From positions 1,240,001 through 1,304,000 of the forward strand of contig NZ_CP018624.1 in NCBI RefSeq assembly GCF_002327185.1: DNA of 64,000 bases, written 5' to 3'. Source of the DNA: Clostridium chauvoei. Its GTDB lineage: Bacteria; Bacillota; Clostridia; Clostridiales; Clostridiaceae. The notes under the pieces were generated by a model. The model saw only the letters and a list, made by a program, of their open reading frames with translations, was not told the DNA's origin and did no database searches. Position numbers and translations under genes: made by a program. Shown here piece by piece: positions 1-9,486 of this stretch (the first letter of the stretch is position 1; every line of letters starts with the position of its first letter).

Positions 1-1709
1 ACACACTAAAGCTGCTACCATAAAGAAGAATACTGGAAATACTTTTGCTAAAGCATCAATACTATTAGCAGAGTTTCCATAATCAATATAAGAAAAATGT
101 GAATTTCTATCTAAAACAAACCATTCTGGCTTTTCTAATTCATTTAAAGCTTCCTCTCCATCTTTAATTTTACTTTCTGCTAATTTAATTTGTTCATCTA
201 ATAAGTTCTTAGATTTATTATATTCCTCTTCACCTTTTATAATTTCTCTATTTCCCTTTTCTATTTTTTCTCTTCCTAAGGAAAATTCCTTTTCTGCTGT
301 TTCTCTTTTATCTTTTAACTTTATTTTCTCATTTTCTAGTTTGTCTCTAGAAGTTTTTAGTAATATTTCTTTATTATAAAGCTCTTCTTCACCTTTGGAT
401 AGATTATTTTTTTGTTCTTGAAGTAAATTTTGTGTGCTCTCTAATGTACTATTTAAATTTTCTAATGAAGTCTTAGTTGTTTTTAATTCATTCTCTAAAG
501 TTAATCTCTCTTCCTCTGTAATTAGTGGATTTTTTAACTTCTCTTCCAAATTATCTATTTTAGTCTTTAAAGTTTTAGAATTATTTCCTAAATTCATTAT
601 TAAATTCTCTAATTTTAAGAATTCTTCTAAAGTTATTTTTTATTTTCATTAAATATATTTAATTCATATAGATAGTTTTTTTCTCCTTTAAGTAGCTCCT
701 CTTCTGAAGACCTAATCTTTTCTTCACCTTTTGAGATGGATAAATTAAATTCTTTTTCGTTAATATCCAATTGTTCTTCAGATTTTTCAATCTCTAACTT
801 TGATTCTTCTATTCTTTTTTTAGCTTTTTCAAGATCTTCATTAGCTAAAATCTTTTTCGTTTCAAGATCTTTTTTACTAGAATTTATTTTATCTTTACTC
901 TCCTTTAAAACCTCATCATATCTTATTCCCGCTCTTACTTCCCCTAATTTTTCTACCTTTTCCTTTACACTATCTACAATATCAAAATACTCTGTATTAT
1001 AACTATTAACATTTTTAGCTCCTTCTATTGTAAGAAAAATTTCTGTATAAGCTTTACTTATAAAATCATCATTAGGAATCATAATGAAATTATTTACTTG
1101 ACCATTTCCTATGTTAGATTTCCCTTTGTCATATGTTAAATAGTAGGGAGTTTCTACTACCCCAACTACTTTATACTCTGAAGTTTTTAATAAATCTAGT
1201 ATATTAGTATCTAAACCAGATGCTAAAGTTATAGTAGTTCCTATTTCAATGTCTAAGGCATCCATCTTAGCTTTTTCAATTACACACTCTCCAGATTTTT
1301 CAGGATATCTCCCTTGAACAATATGTACTCTATTAATATAATCTAAATTATCACTTTCTAATTTATCTGTTGGTAATCCATGGACCTTTAATACATATTC
1401 TTTTGAATTTATAGTTGTTAAAGCATCCATTGAATACGTAGGAAAAACTCCCTGAACACCTTCTATTTCCTTTAAAGCCCTGGAATCATCATCTGTTAAT
1501 CCAAGAGTAGATAATAATCTAATATCCATGAGGTTATAATCATCAAAATATTTATCAGCTGTTTTTTTCATATCAACAGGTGAAATTTTAACTCCTGAAA
1601 AAAAAGCTACTCCTAAAGCTACAATTGCAATTATTGATATAAATCTTCCCTTAGATTTTCTTATATCTCTAAATATATCTTTGTTAAATGCACTTTTTTT
1701 CACTACCAC
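1..1709 (-). pseudogene. MacB/FtsX-type ABC exporter permease, frameshifted and partial
   Basis: The start of a large FtsX-like permease. One N-terminal membrane segment (about residues 22-40) is followed by an extracellular MacB-like domain and a long Lys/Glu-rich coiled coil. The reading frame hits TAA at 633-635, directly after an A6 run in the coding sense (636-641). One extra A would join it to a second frame that stays open for about 210 codons to the window edge. That second frame continues the coiled coil and ends in KVFPVFFFMVAALVC, a typical first helix of an FtsX core. So this is one gene with a 1-base deletion or a slippage site, not two genes. Its start overlaps the ATPase gene (7 bp), so the two form one transporter. 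The substrate is unknown; lipid, peptide or drug export is usual in this family. Confidence 0.85.
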
Positions 1710-2407
1710 TCAATCCTTTCTACTGGCATTGGATTTTCATTAATAGTAATACTTTCTATTCTACCATTCTTCACTTTTATTATTTTATCTCCCATTGGAG
1801 TTAAAGCTAAATTATGTGTGATTATTACCACAGTCATCCCTATTTTTTTACAGGTATCTTGTAATAATTTCAAAATTGCTTTTCCTGTATTGTAGTCTAA
1901 AGCACCTGTTGGCTCATCACATAAAAGAAGTTTTGGATTTTTAGCAAGTGCTCTTGCAATAGCTACCCTTTGTTGTTCTCCTCCTGAAAGCTGAGCTGGA
2001 AAATTATTTTTTCTATGTGATAAACCCACAGCATCTAAAGTTTCACTTATATCAAGAGAATCTTTACATATTTGAGTTGCTAATTCTACATTTTCTAAAG
2101 CTGTTAAATTTTGTACTAAATTATAAAATTGAAATACAAATCCTATATCGTACCTTCTATAAGTTATTAACTCCCTTGAAGAATACTTACTAATATCTTT
2201 TCCATCTACAATTACTTTTCCACTAGATACTGTATCCATTCCCCCTAATATATTTAATACAGTACTTTTTCCTGCTCCACTAGCACCAGCTACAACTACA
2301 AATTCTCCCTTATTAATATCAAAGTTAACTCCATTTAAAGCCTTAATTTCCACTTCTCCCATTTTATAGATTTTTTTTACATCTATAAATTCAATGTATT
2401 TACTCAA
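1703..2407 (-). CDS. ABC transporter ATP-binding protein (MacB/LolD type)
   Basis: A 234-residue cytoplasmic ATPase that would power the permease encoded directly downstream. The visible motifs are Walker A GASGAGKS (about residues 42-49), the Q-loop FVFQFYN, signature [15 protein letters not shown], Walker [13 protein letters not shown] and the H-loop ITHN. The signature and the GALD after Walker B are typical of the MacB/LolD/SalX export branch. Its 3' end overlaps the permease start by 7 bp, which suggests translational coupling. The partner is frameshifted here, so the transporter may be inactive. Confidence 0.93.
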   Translation of the reverse strand: MSKYIEFIDVKKIYKMGEVEIKALNGVNFDINKGEFVVVAGASGAGKSTVLNILGGMDTVSSGKVIVDGKDISKYSSRELITYRRYDIGFVFQFYNLVQNLTALENVELATQICKDSLDISETLDAVGLSHRKNNFPAQLSGGEQQRVAIARALAKNPKLLLCDEPTGALDYNTGKAILKLLQDTCKKIGMTVVIITHNLALTPMGDKIIKVKNGRIESITINENPMPVERIEW

Positions 2408-2515
2408 ATTTAATCCTCATATTATATTAATTTGTAGTTAATTACTCTTATTATTTACTTATCTTTTCATTTATTATTATACATATTGATATTACTATTA
2501 ACAATAAATTAAAGT

Positions 2516-2547
2516 AAAAAGAAGCTACTATTTTTACTAGTAACTTC
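2516..2547 (-). terminator. Rho-independent terminator of the 34-codon gene
   Basis: On the minus strand GAAGTTACTA and TAGTAGCTTC form a 10-bp stem with one G-U pair and a loop of about 7 nt, followed by TTTTTAC. It begins at the stop codon of the small gene at 2547-2651, which supports that gene being real. Confidence 0.7.
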
Positions 2548-2651
2548 TAATTTTTAATCTTTTTATTAAATTTATTTAATCCATTAAAGGTTGGCTCTAT
2601 TCCCTTCTTTAAACAGTCCTCTACATAATTTATCAATACATATATACTCAT
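2547..2651 (-). CDS. Small hypothetical protein (34 aa)
   Basis: An ATG reading frame of 34 codons beginning MSIYVLINYVEDCLKKG. It has a good ribosome binding site (AAGGAGAGGG, about 7 nt before the ATG) and a terminator immediately after the TAG. It lies in the otherwise empty 328-bp gap between the ABC ATPase and the M3 peptidase. I do not recognise the product. It starts hydrophobic and ends Lys/Asn-rich, with no clear membrane segment. The flanking translation and termination signals are the main evidence; it could also be a leader peptide or part of a small RNA. Confidence 0.45.
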   Translation of the reverse strand: MSIYVLINYVEDCLKKGIEPTFNGLNKFNKKIKN

Positions 2652-2735
2652 AAATCCCTCTCCTTAAATCTGATTTACTTATATATATGTACGTAAATTT
2701 CATGTTATAACTAGTAAGTTAAAGAAATTTACATA

Positions 2736-4427
2736 TTATAATTTTTTATCTTCTATATTATATAAATATTTATCTATATCATTAATAATATTTTCCATAC
2801 ACCCCTCTTTAAATGGTGAGTTAAGATTTGCAATCTTAACTAATTCTAAAAATGATTTAGTGCCACCTTCTTTACATAAAGATATATAATCTTTCCATGC
2901 TATATCTTTATCTTCCTTCATCTTTTTCCAAAATTGTAATGCACATATTTCAGCTAATGTATAATCTATATAGTAAAATGGAACTTCAAAAATATGACCT
3001 TGTTTAAACCAGTAAGTCCCTTTATCTAAAAATAAGTTTTCACTATAATCTTTATAAGGCAAATACTTTCTTTCTATTTTTCTCCATGCAGCTTTTCTCT
3101 CTTCTTTCGTTGCTGTATAATTTTCATAAACATAATGTTGGAATTCATCTACAGCAACTCCATAAGGAATAAAGGTTAATGCACTTTGTAAATGAGTAAA
3201 TTTATATTTTTCTGTATCTTCTTTAAAGAACAATTCCATCCATGGCCAAGTTAAAAACTCCATACTCATTGAATGAATTTCGGCACTTTCATTAGTAGGC
3301 CAGATAACTTCTGGAGTTTTTATCCATCTAGATAAGTAAACTTGGAATGCATGTCCAGCTTCATGTGTCAATACATCTACATCTCCTGATGTTTTATTAA
3401 AATTAGCAAATATAAATGGTGATTTATAATCAGCTATATAGGTACAATAACCTCCTGCTGATTTATTCTTTTTACTTTCTAAATCAAGTAGCTTGTTATT
3501 TACCATAAAACTAAAAAATTCTTTAGTTTCTTTTGAAAGTTCAGAATACATTTTAGATGCTTTATCTAGCATCCATTCTTTATTACCTTTAGGAATAGCA
3601 TTTCCTGATAAAAAGTTTATAGATAAATCATAATAATTAAGTTCTTTTAACCCTAATCTTTCTTTTTGTTTTTTAAAGGCTTTATTTGCTATAGGTACAA
3701 TATATTTCTCTACTTGCTTTCTAAAAGTATTTACCATATCTTTATTATAATCTGTTCTAGACATTCTTATATATCCAAGTTCTATAAAATTCTTATACCC
3801 AAGTTTTTTAGCAATTTTAGTTCTTACTTTAACTAATGAATCATATATTTCATCAAATTTATTTTCATTTTCTTCAAAGAAACCCCAAAGTTTTTCTGAT
3901 GCTTCTTTTCTTATATTCCTATCTAAATCCTCTGTATATTTACCTATAGAAGATATATTTAATTCCTCACCATTATAAATTATTTTAGCTGATGCAATTA
4001 ATTTACCATATTCAGTTACAAGCCTGTTTTCCTCTTTTAAATCATCTATAATTTCAGATGAAAAACTCTTTAATTTAAGATCAATTAATTTTATAAATTG
4101 CTCTCCATATCTATCTATAAAAATTTTTTTAAACCTTGAGTTATTTATAAATTTAAAAAAGGCATTATCTACTTCTGAATAAAGAGGACCATTTTCATCA
4201 AAGTATTCTTGTTCTTTATCATAAAATTCATCTTTTGTATTTATAGTATGTCTAATATAACTTAAGTTAAACATTGTATCGTAATTGCTTCTTAGCTTTT
4301 CTATATTTTCTAATTTAATTTCAATTTCTTTAAAATCCCCAGCTATTTCCATTTCACTAATTGATTTTAATATAGTATTTTTATATACTTCAAAATTTGG
4401 TCTTTCATATTTATATTCTGAAAACAT
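2736..4427 (-). CDS. M3-family oligoendopeptidase (PepF-like)
   Basis: A zinc metallopeptidase that cleaves short peptides in the cytoplasm. The HExxH motif is HEAGH at residues 355-359, and the third ligand Glu is expected in the helix near ESAEIHSMSMEFL. The length of 563 aa and the C-terminal helical fold fit the M3B PepF/M3 oligoendopeptidase group. The ATG at 4427 follows TGAGGGGAT, a clear binding site. There is no signal peptide. It appears to be transcribed alone. Confidence 0.9.
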   Translation of the reverse strand: MFSEYKYERPNFEVYKNTILKSISEMEIAGDFKEIEIKLENIEKLRSNYDTMFNLSYIRHTINTKDEFYDKEQEYFDENGPLYSEVDNAFFKFINNSRFKKIFIDRYGEQFIKLIDLKLKSFSSEIIDDLKEENRLVTEYGKLIASAKIIYNGEELNISSIGKYTEDLDRNIRKEASEKLWGFFEENENKFDEIYDSLVKVRTKIAKKLGYKNFIELGYIRMSRTDYNKDMVNTFRKQVEKYIVPIANKAFKKQKERLGLKELNYYDLSINFLSGNAIPKGNKEWMLDKASKMYSELSKETKEFFSFMVNNKLLDLESKKNKSAGGYCTYIADYKSPFIFANFNKTSGDVDVLTHEAGHAFQVYLSRWIKTPEVIWPTNESAEIHSMSMEFLTWPWMELFFKEDTEKYKFTHLQSALTFIPYGVAVDEFQHYVYENYTATKEERKAAWRKIERKYLPYKDYSENLFLDKGTYWFKQGHIFEVPFYYIDYTLAEICALQFWKKMKEDKDIAWKDYISLCKEGGTKSFLELVKIANLNSPFKEGCMENIINDIDKYLYNIEDKKL

Positions 4428-4513
4428 AATTATCCCCTCACTTATTTTTTATAATATCTTTAATTATACACTAATTTTATAATTAGAAAATATTTGTAAT
4501 ACTTTTTTAAATA

Positions 4514-4837
4514 TTATTTATATAACTCTATAAGTCTGTTTAATTTACTCTCAAGCTCTAATATACTTATATATTTTGATTCTCTAAAACTTTCTTTGCC
4601 ATCAATAAAAAATATAATAGCTGGCAACATAAATAAATTTAATTGTGCAGATACCTCTAATGATTTATCTGCTTTAACCTCTGAAATTTGAATACATTCA
4701 AATTTATTTACTAAAGATTCTATTTTAGGTTTTAATGCCTGACAGGCCGTGCAGGTATTAGTACTAAAATATATACAACTTAAAGAGTTTTTATTTATAA
4801 ATTCTTTTAATTCCTTCATATTATTTAAAACATTCAT
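4514..4837 (-). CDS. Thioredoxin-like protein
   Basis: A 107-residue thioredoxin-fold protein with the redox motif CTAC (in TNTCTACQALKPKIE, about residues 29-32) and the cis-Pro loop MLPAIIFF. It probably reduces disulfides in the cytoplasm, since there is no signal sequence. The active-site dipeptide Thr-Ala differs from the Gly-Pro of classic thioredoxins, and no thioredoxin reductase gene is adjacent, so it is better called a thioredoxin family member than TrxA. The binding site GGAGAATAT precedes the ATG. Confidence 0.85.
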   Translation of the reverse strand: MNVLNNMKELKEFINKNSLSCIYFSTNTCTACQALKPKIESLVNKFECIQISEVKADKSLEVSAQLNLFMLPAIIFFIDGKESFRESKYISILELESKLNRLIELYK

Positions 4838-4910
4838 TATATTCTCCTCTTTTCCTTTTTAAACAGTTATCTAATCTTAGTATATATAATTTTAAAAAAG
4901 ATACTCATAG

Positions 4911-4946
4911 ATAAAAGCACCTACTTTTAACTAAGTAAGTGCCTTT
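4911..4946 (-). terminator. Terminator downstream of the 111-aa gene
   Basis: On the minus strand AAAGGCACTTACTT pairs with AAGTAGGTGCTTTT (two wobble pairs) and ends in a short T run. The hairpin overlaps the last codon of the gene at 4945-5280. Confidence 0.65.
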
Positions 4947-5280
4947 ATAAAATCTTTTTCAATACTTCTTTATACAGTTCTCTGAGCGTTATATTTTTAA
5001 GATTTAAACCTAATTCTTCATCTTTATAATCTAATAGCCCTACATCAGGCAAACAATTTTTTTCTTCTATATTATTAAACAATTCTTTAACATTAGATAT
5101 TTCAATATTATCTGGGAGAACTTCATTCTTTCTAGTGTTTGTTAATACCGTATACTTATAAGGTACCTCATATTCATCAGTATAATGTCTCTCAGTATTA
5201 AAATTTAGAGTTATGCAAGAATCCAATATCTTATTATCACAAACATAATCAAATGTAATATTATCTACTTGTCTTCCCAT
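4945..5280 (-). CDS. Hypothetical protein (111 aa)
   Basis: Not recognised. It is a soluble, acidic protein rich in Asn, Asp, Glu and Leu, without signal peptide or membrane segment. The ATG has a good upstream site (AAAGGAGGAGAACTTTT), and a hairpin terminator follows the stop, so it looks like an expressed single-gene unit. The two Cys residues (14 and 21) lie close together in the N-terminal part. Confidence 0.65.
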   Translation of the reverse strand: MGRQVDNITFDYVCDNKILDSCITLNFNTERHYTDEYEVPYKYTVLTNTRKNEVLPDNIEISNVKELFNNIEEKNCLPDVGLLDYKDEELGLNLKNITLRELYKEVLKKIL

Positions 5281-5393
5281 AAAAGTTCTCCTCCTTTAAT
5301 AAAGCTCACAAAATAGAAAAGGTATATTATTACATAAAATAAAATGTCTACGTAAATGATTTAAAAATAATTTACAAGACAGCTCCTTGTTTT

Positions 5394-5867
5394 CTAGAGC
5401 TTCATATGCTTACTACGCCTAAATTTCAATTGGATATTATTAGTATTTTTATAAGACATAATAATTCTTGTAATAGTTGATACAAATATTATTCCTAAAG
5501 CAAGAGCCCCAGCAGATGCTAAAGTGTTTATTCCTGTTTCTAAGGATTTCATAATGTCACCTGTTATGGCTTCTACCATTGTATAATACATTCCACCTCC
5601 AGGAACCAAAGGAATAAGAGCACATACTATAAAAGTTGTAACAGGTGTTTTTAATATTCTTGCATATACTTCTGAAAAAATACTGATACTAATTGCAGCA
5701 ATAAATAATGCTGATACTTGGGATAATCCTGCCATTAAAATTAATTTATATACAAACCATCCTATAGCACCATCAATTCCAGCAAAAATAAGTTTTTTTC
5801 CTTTAATATTAAATAATATTCCAAAGCCTATAGTAGCTACAAACGCCGCTAATGTTTCCCCTAACAT
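5394..5867 (-). CDS. ThrE-type exporter, small subunit (DUF3815-like)
   Basis: A 157-residue membrane protein with about four or five hydrophobic segments and the loop CALIPLVPGGGMYYT, typical of the C-terminal half of threonine/serine exporters of the ThrE family. In Firmicutes the two halves are commonly separate genes. It starts 2 bp after the end of the other half (5870-6634), so the two are translated together. Export of threonine, serine or a related small molecule is inferred from the family. Confidence 0.85.
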   Translation of the reverse strand: MLGETLAAFVATIGFGILFNIKGKKLIFAGIDGAIGWFVYKLILMAGLSQVSALFIAAISISIFSEVYARILKTPVTTFIVCALIPLVPGGGMYYTMVEAITGDIMKSLETGINTLASAGALALGIIFVSTITRIIMSYKNTNNIQLKFRRSKHMKL

Positions 5868-5869
5868 TC

Positions 5870-6634
5870 TTATATTCCTCCAAATATATTAATCCACAAA
5901 CTTAAAATAGTACCAGTTCCTATAGCTATTGCTATTGCTGTTAAAAAAGCATCTGTACCTCTTGCCAAGCCTGAAACTAAGTCCCCAGCTACAGTATCTC
6001 TTATTGCATTAGTTATAGAAAGACCAGGTACAAGAAGCATTATAGAACCTATAATTACTTTATCCATATCTTCTGCTAGCCCAATTTTTATAGATAATAT
6101 CGCAAAAAGTGCTAAAACTCCTGCTGATATACTATTTATAAAAAATTGATTTATTTTCACTTCACTTCCTCTTATAGTTACATACTTAACTATAAGAGCT
6201 ATTAAAAAAGCTGATATAGCATCTCTAAAAGAACCACCAAATAAAAATACAAAGCCAAAAGCTCCTAATGCTGAAAATAAAAGAGTAGTTTTAAAAGAAT
6301 ACCTTTCAGCATTCTCTATATATTTTAATCTACCTTCCAATTCTTTTAAAGATAACTGTTCTAATTGTATGGTTCTTGATAAATCATTCACTCTATCTAT
6401 TTTATGCAAATCAACTGATATACCTGATATTCTTCTAACTAATGAAGAGGTTTTGCCATTACTATATACAGATACTATTATTACAGTTGGTGTTGCATAA
6501 CTATCTGCTTCTTCTACCCCATAATTTTTACATATTCTATCTATAGTTTCCTCTACTCTATAGGTTTCTGCTCCACTTTCCAACATAATTTTTCCGGCAT
6601 ACATGGCCACATATAGTATTTCATTTATATCCAT
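5870..6634 (-). CDS. ThrE-type exporter, large subunit (DUF1212-like)
   Basis: A 254-residue protein. A cytoplasmic N-terminal half begins MYAGKIMLESGAETYRVEET, the family hallmark, with PTVIIVSV and LHKIDRVNDLSR following. The C-terminal half has about five membrane helices, including MLLVPGLSITNAIRDT. It pairs with the downstream small subunit to form a threonine/serine exporter-like transporter. The ATG at 6634 follows AAGGAGTGGC. It is separated by about 130 bp from the decarboxylase upstream, so shared regulation is possible but not shown. Confidence 0.87.
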   Translation of the reverse strand: MDINEILYVAMYAGKIMLESGAETYRVEETIDRICKNYGVEEADSYATPTVIIVSVYSNGKTSSLVRRISGISVDLHKIDRVNDLSRTIQLEQLSLKELEGRLKYIENAERYSFKTTLLFSALGAFGFVFLFGGSFRDAISAFLIALIVKYVTIRGSEVKINQFFINSISAGVLALFAILSIKIGLAEDMDKVIIGSIMLLVPGLSITNAIRDTVAGDLVSGLARGTDAFLTAIAIAIGTGTILSLWINIFGGI

Positions 6635-6763
6635 TAAATAGCCACTCCTTATTCGAAATTATAACTTAATTTTTTGATTCTATTTATTATACATTTAATA
6701 ATAAATACTTGTCCATAACTAAGATATAAACTTTCTAAATAAAATTATATACCAAATATAACA

Positions 6764-8179
6764 TTATTTAACTATTACATTAACTTTGTTGTTTTTTATT
6801 CCAATTACACTCATATTATTATAAATATATTCTTTAATTATAGAAATTGCTTCCTTTGATATCAATTCTCCTGGACAAATTAAAGGTATTCCTGGTGGAT
6901 ATGGAACTATTGCTTCATTGCATATTCTTCCCTCTGCTTCTTCTAAATTTATATTTTCAAATTTTTCATTAAAAACTTCATAGGGCTGCATAACCCTTTT
7001 AGGGTTTAAGCTATATTGTTTATTAAAAGTATTTCCATCATATATTGAAGTTAAATCTAAAGATTCTATAGCTTTAAATATGGATATAAAGTCTTCCTCA
7101 TTATTAAAAGGAGATAATATTAATACTACCCCTGAATTAAAGCTCATTTCTGATTGAATTTTACATTTTCTTAAATACTCTAGAAGTTTATGACCATTAT
7201 ATTCACTAGGAATTGTGATAACATATCTACTTTTATCAATATCATAATCCTTTGGTAAATCCTTTTTATCTATTATATGAACCTTATTTAAAGAATTTAT
7301 ATTTTTTTTCCACTTCTCTGCTAAATTTATAAGTTTTTCATAATCTTCTTTTCCGTAATTATCTAAATAATATCGTCCATAATCTAAAGATGCCATAATT
7401 AGATATGATGGTGATGTAGTTGTAAAAGCTTTTAAATAAAATTCTAAACTTTCATCTTCATCATTTACTAAAAGATAGGCACCTTGTGTTAATGAAGGTA
7501 GTGTCTTATGTGCACTTAAAACCATATAATTACATAAATTCACTATAGATTTAGGCAATTTATTATTTACTCCAAAATGTGCTCCATGTGCTCCGTCTAT
7601 AATTATTTTTAGCCCTATATTTTTTAAATCTTTTAAAATATTTTCTAAATCATAAGTAATACCGAAGTAATTAGGATATGTTAAGATTATCCCTTTAGGA
7701 TTTTCGCATTGTTTTAATGATTTATATATATTATTACTATTAGGTGGCATGAAAATACCATGTTTTTCATCTATTATTGCTTCAATGTATTTAACTTTAA
7801 GTTTTCTTAATATAAGTCCGTTATAAATTGATTTATGACAGTTTCTTTCAACTAAAACTTCATCACCTTCATTAAAAGCTGAAAATATAGCTGAAAGATT
7901 TCCACTTGAACTTCCATTTACTAAAAAATAACCTTTTTCAGCTCCATAAGTTTTGCTAAGTAACTCTTGAGCTTCTTTAATAATTCCTTCAGGATAATGA
8001 AGATTATCTAAGGGATCTACTTCTGTTATATCTAAAAATCCCAATTTCTTCGCAAAGTTTTCACCTACTTCATCTCTTAAAAAACCTTTTCCACATTTAT
8101 TTCCTGGCATAGATAATATTAAGTTATTCTCTTCATTATATTTTATAACTTCACTTAATAAAGGTAATTTATTTTTCAA
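6764..8179 (-). CDS. Orn/Lys/Arg-type PLP decarboxylase family protein
   Basis: A 471-residue fold-type I PLP enzyme of the group-III decarboxylase family (YaaO-like). The Schiff-base lysine lies in LSAHKTLPSLTQGA, with IIDGAHGAHFG upstream providing the PLP Asp. The C-terminal motif PYPPGIPLICPGE is diagnostic of this family. At about 470 aa it is the short form without the N-terminal wing of E. coli-type enzymes. The substrate (arginine, lysine or ornithine) cannot be read from sequence. The ATG follows AAGGAGCAATAACT. Confidence 0.88.
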   Translation of the reverse strand: MKNKLPLLSEVIKYNEENNLILSMPGNKCGKGFLRDEVGENFAKKLGFLDITEVDPLDNLHYPEGIIKEAQELLSKTYGAEKGYFLVNGSSSGNLSAIFSAFNEGDEVLVERNCHKSIYNGLILRKLKVKYIEAIIDEKHGIFMPPNSNNIYKSLKQCENPKGIILTYPNYFGITYDLENILKDLKNIGLKIIIDGAHGAHFGVNNKLPKSIVNLCNYMVLSAHKTLPSLTQGAYLLVNDEDESLEFYLKAFTTTSPSYLIMASLDYGRYYLDNYGKEDYEKLINLAEKWKKNINSLNKVHIIDKKDLPKDYDIDKSRYVITIPSEYNGHKLLEYLRKCKIQSEMSFNSGVVLILSPFNNEEDFISIFKAIESLDLTSIYDGNTFNKQYSLNPKRVMQPYEVFNEKFENINLEEAEGRICNEAIVPYPPGIPLICPGELISKEAISIIKEYIYNNMSVIGIKNNKVNVIVK

Positions 8180-8248
8180 TAGTTATTGCTCCTTATCTTT
8201 AAATTTATTTTTATTATAAAATAAAGGAATGAAAAATAATTCATTCCT

Positions 8249-9466
8249 TTATTTACCTAGTATAATCTCTGTAGAAGGATTCTTTAATACCTTTTTTGCA
8301 ATATCAATTACAAAATCTAACTCTAAATCCTCTAAGTTAATAATTTCATCTAAATATCTATTAAAATCACCAAACATTGTTCCGTAAGTTGAGAGTTCTT
8401 TAGCTAAAATTATATTTTGTTCTTCTCTAAATAATCTTTTTAATTTTATTCCCTTAATAAGTCTATACTTATCATCTTTATTTAATATAGATTTTAAATT
8501 ATCTATATTATCAATACATTCATTTATTAATTTTAATGTATAATCTAAGTTTTCTTTTGAGGTGCTAAAATTTATTTTATATAATTTTATATGGCTTTCT
8601 AAAGATATTTTTGTAATTATATCATAAATAAGACCATTTTTAGTTCTTAATGTATCATAAAGAATAGAGTTAACACCTTTTCCAAAATACTCATCAAATA
8701 TAATTAAAGCTTTTATCTCTTTTGGTGTTAATTTATGGATAGGATAGATAATCTCTACCTTACATGTATTTACACCTTCTCTATAGTCATAAAAAACTCC
8801 ACCCTTAGGTGCTTCATATTCTATATTTTCTTTAATTACTTTCTTATCTTCCCAAATAGAAAACTCTTCTTCTATTATATTTTTAATATCTTCAAAGTCT
8901 AAAGATGAAATTACTGCAATTGAAGTGTTACTTGGAATGTAATATTTAGCATAAAAATCCTTTATATCTTCTAAGGTCATTTCTTTTAAAGTTTTTATAG
9001 TGCCTATAATAGGATTTTTTATTCTTCTATAATTAAATGAATTAAGAAAAAGTTTATCTTCTACATATTGCTCTAAATCTTCATCCCATTCATTAAGCTC
9101 TTCAATTATAACTTGCATCTCTTCTTTAAATCCATCTTCTTTAAAGGTAGGATTAACAATTATGTCTTTAAATAAAGCTAACCCCTCTTTAAAGTCTTCG
9201 CTTAAAAGAGTCCCATAATAAATTACATATGGATAATTTGTCATAGCATTTTGAAATCCAAATACATTGCTTAAATCTTTATTTATTTCAGATTCACTTC
9301 TATTTTTAGTTCCTTTATAAACCATATGTTCAGTTGCATGAGCTACTCCTAGTTTTTCTCCATCCATAATAGCCCCTGCATCTAAAGAAATAGAAATAGA
9401 CGTTAAGCTTGATGTAGTCTTTTTATATACTAACTTAATATTATTTTTTAGGATATACTCTTTCAA
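8249..9466 (-). CDS. M16-family zinc peptidase next to the SCIFF maturase
   Basis: A 405-residue peptidase of the pitrilysin/M16 family. The inverted zinc motif is HATEH (His43, Glu46, His47), with the third ligand Glu123 in IIEELNEWDED, the usual spacing of about 76 residues. It therefore appears catalytically competent. The length suits a single M16 unit (active plus inactive halves). It starts only 20 bp after the stop of the radical-SAM maturase and is probably cotranscribed with it. It is a candidate for trimming the modified SCIFF peptide, but that role is inferred from position only. Confidence 0.88.
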   Translation of the reverse strand: MKEYILKNNIKLVYKKTTSSLTSISISLDAGAIMDGEKLGVAHATEHMVYKGTKNRSESEINKDLSNVFGFQNAMTNYPYVIYYGTLLSEDFKEGLALFKDIIVNPTFKEDGFKEEMQVIIEELNEWDEDLEQYVEDKLFLNSFNYRRIKNPIIGTIKTLKEMTLEDIKDFYAKYYIPSNTSIAVISSLDFEDIKNIIEEEFSIWEDKKVIKENIEYEAPKGGVFYDYREGVNTCKVEIIYPIHKLTPKEIKALIIFDEYFGKGVNSILYDTLRTKNGLIYDIITKISLESHIKLYKINFSTSKENLDYTLKLINECIDNIDNLKSILNKDDKYRLIKGIKLKRLFREEQNIILAKELSTYGTMFGDFNRYLDEIINLEDLELDFVIDIAKKVLKNPSTEIILGK

Positions 9467-9486
9467 AATATACCTCCTAAATTTTA

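Noticed and set aside
2661-2715. Terminator after the M3 peptidase gene (GTAAATTTC/GAAATTTAC)
   Set aside because: Only a 9-bp stem with a loop of more than 20 nt and no T-run.
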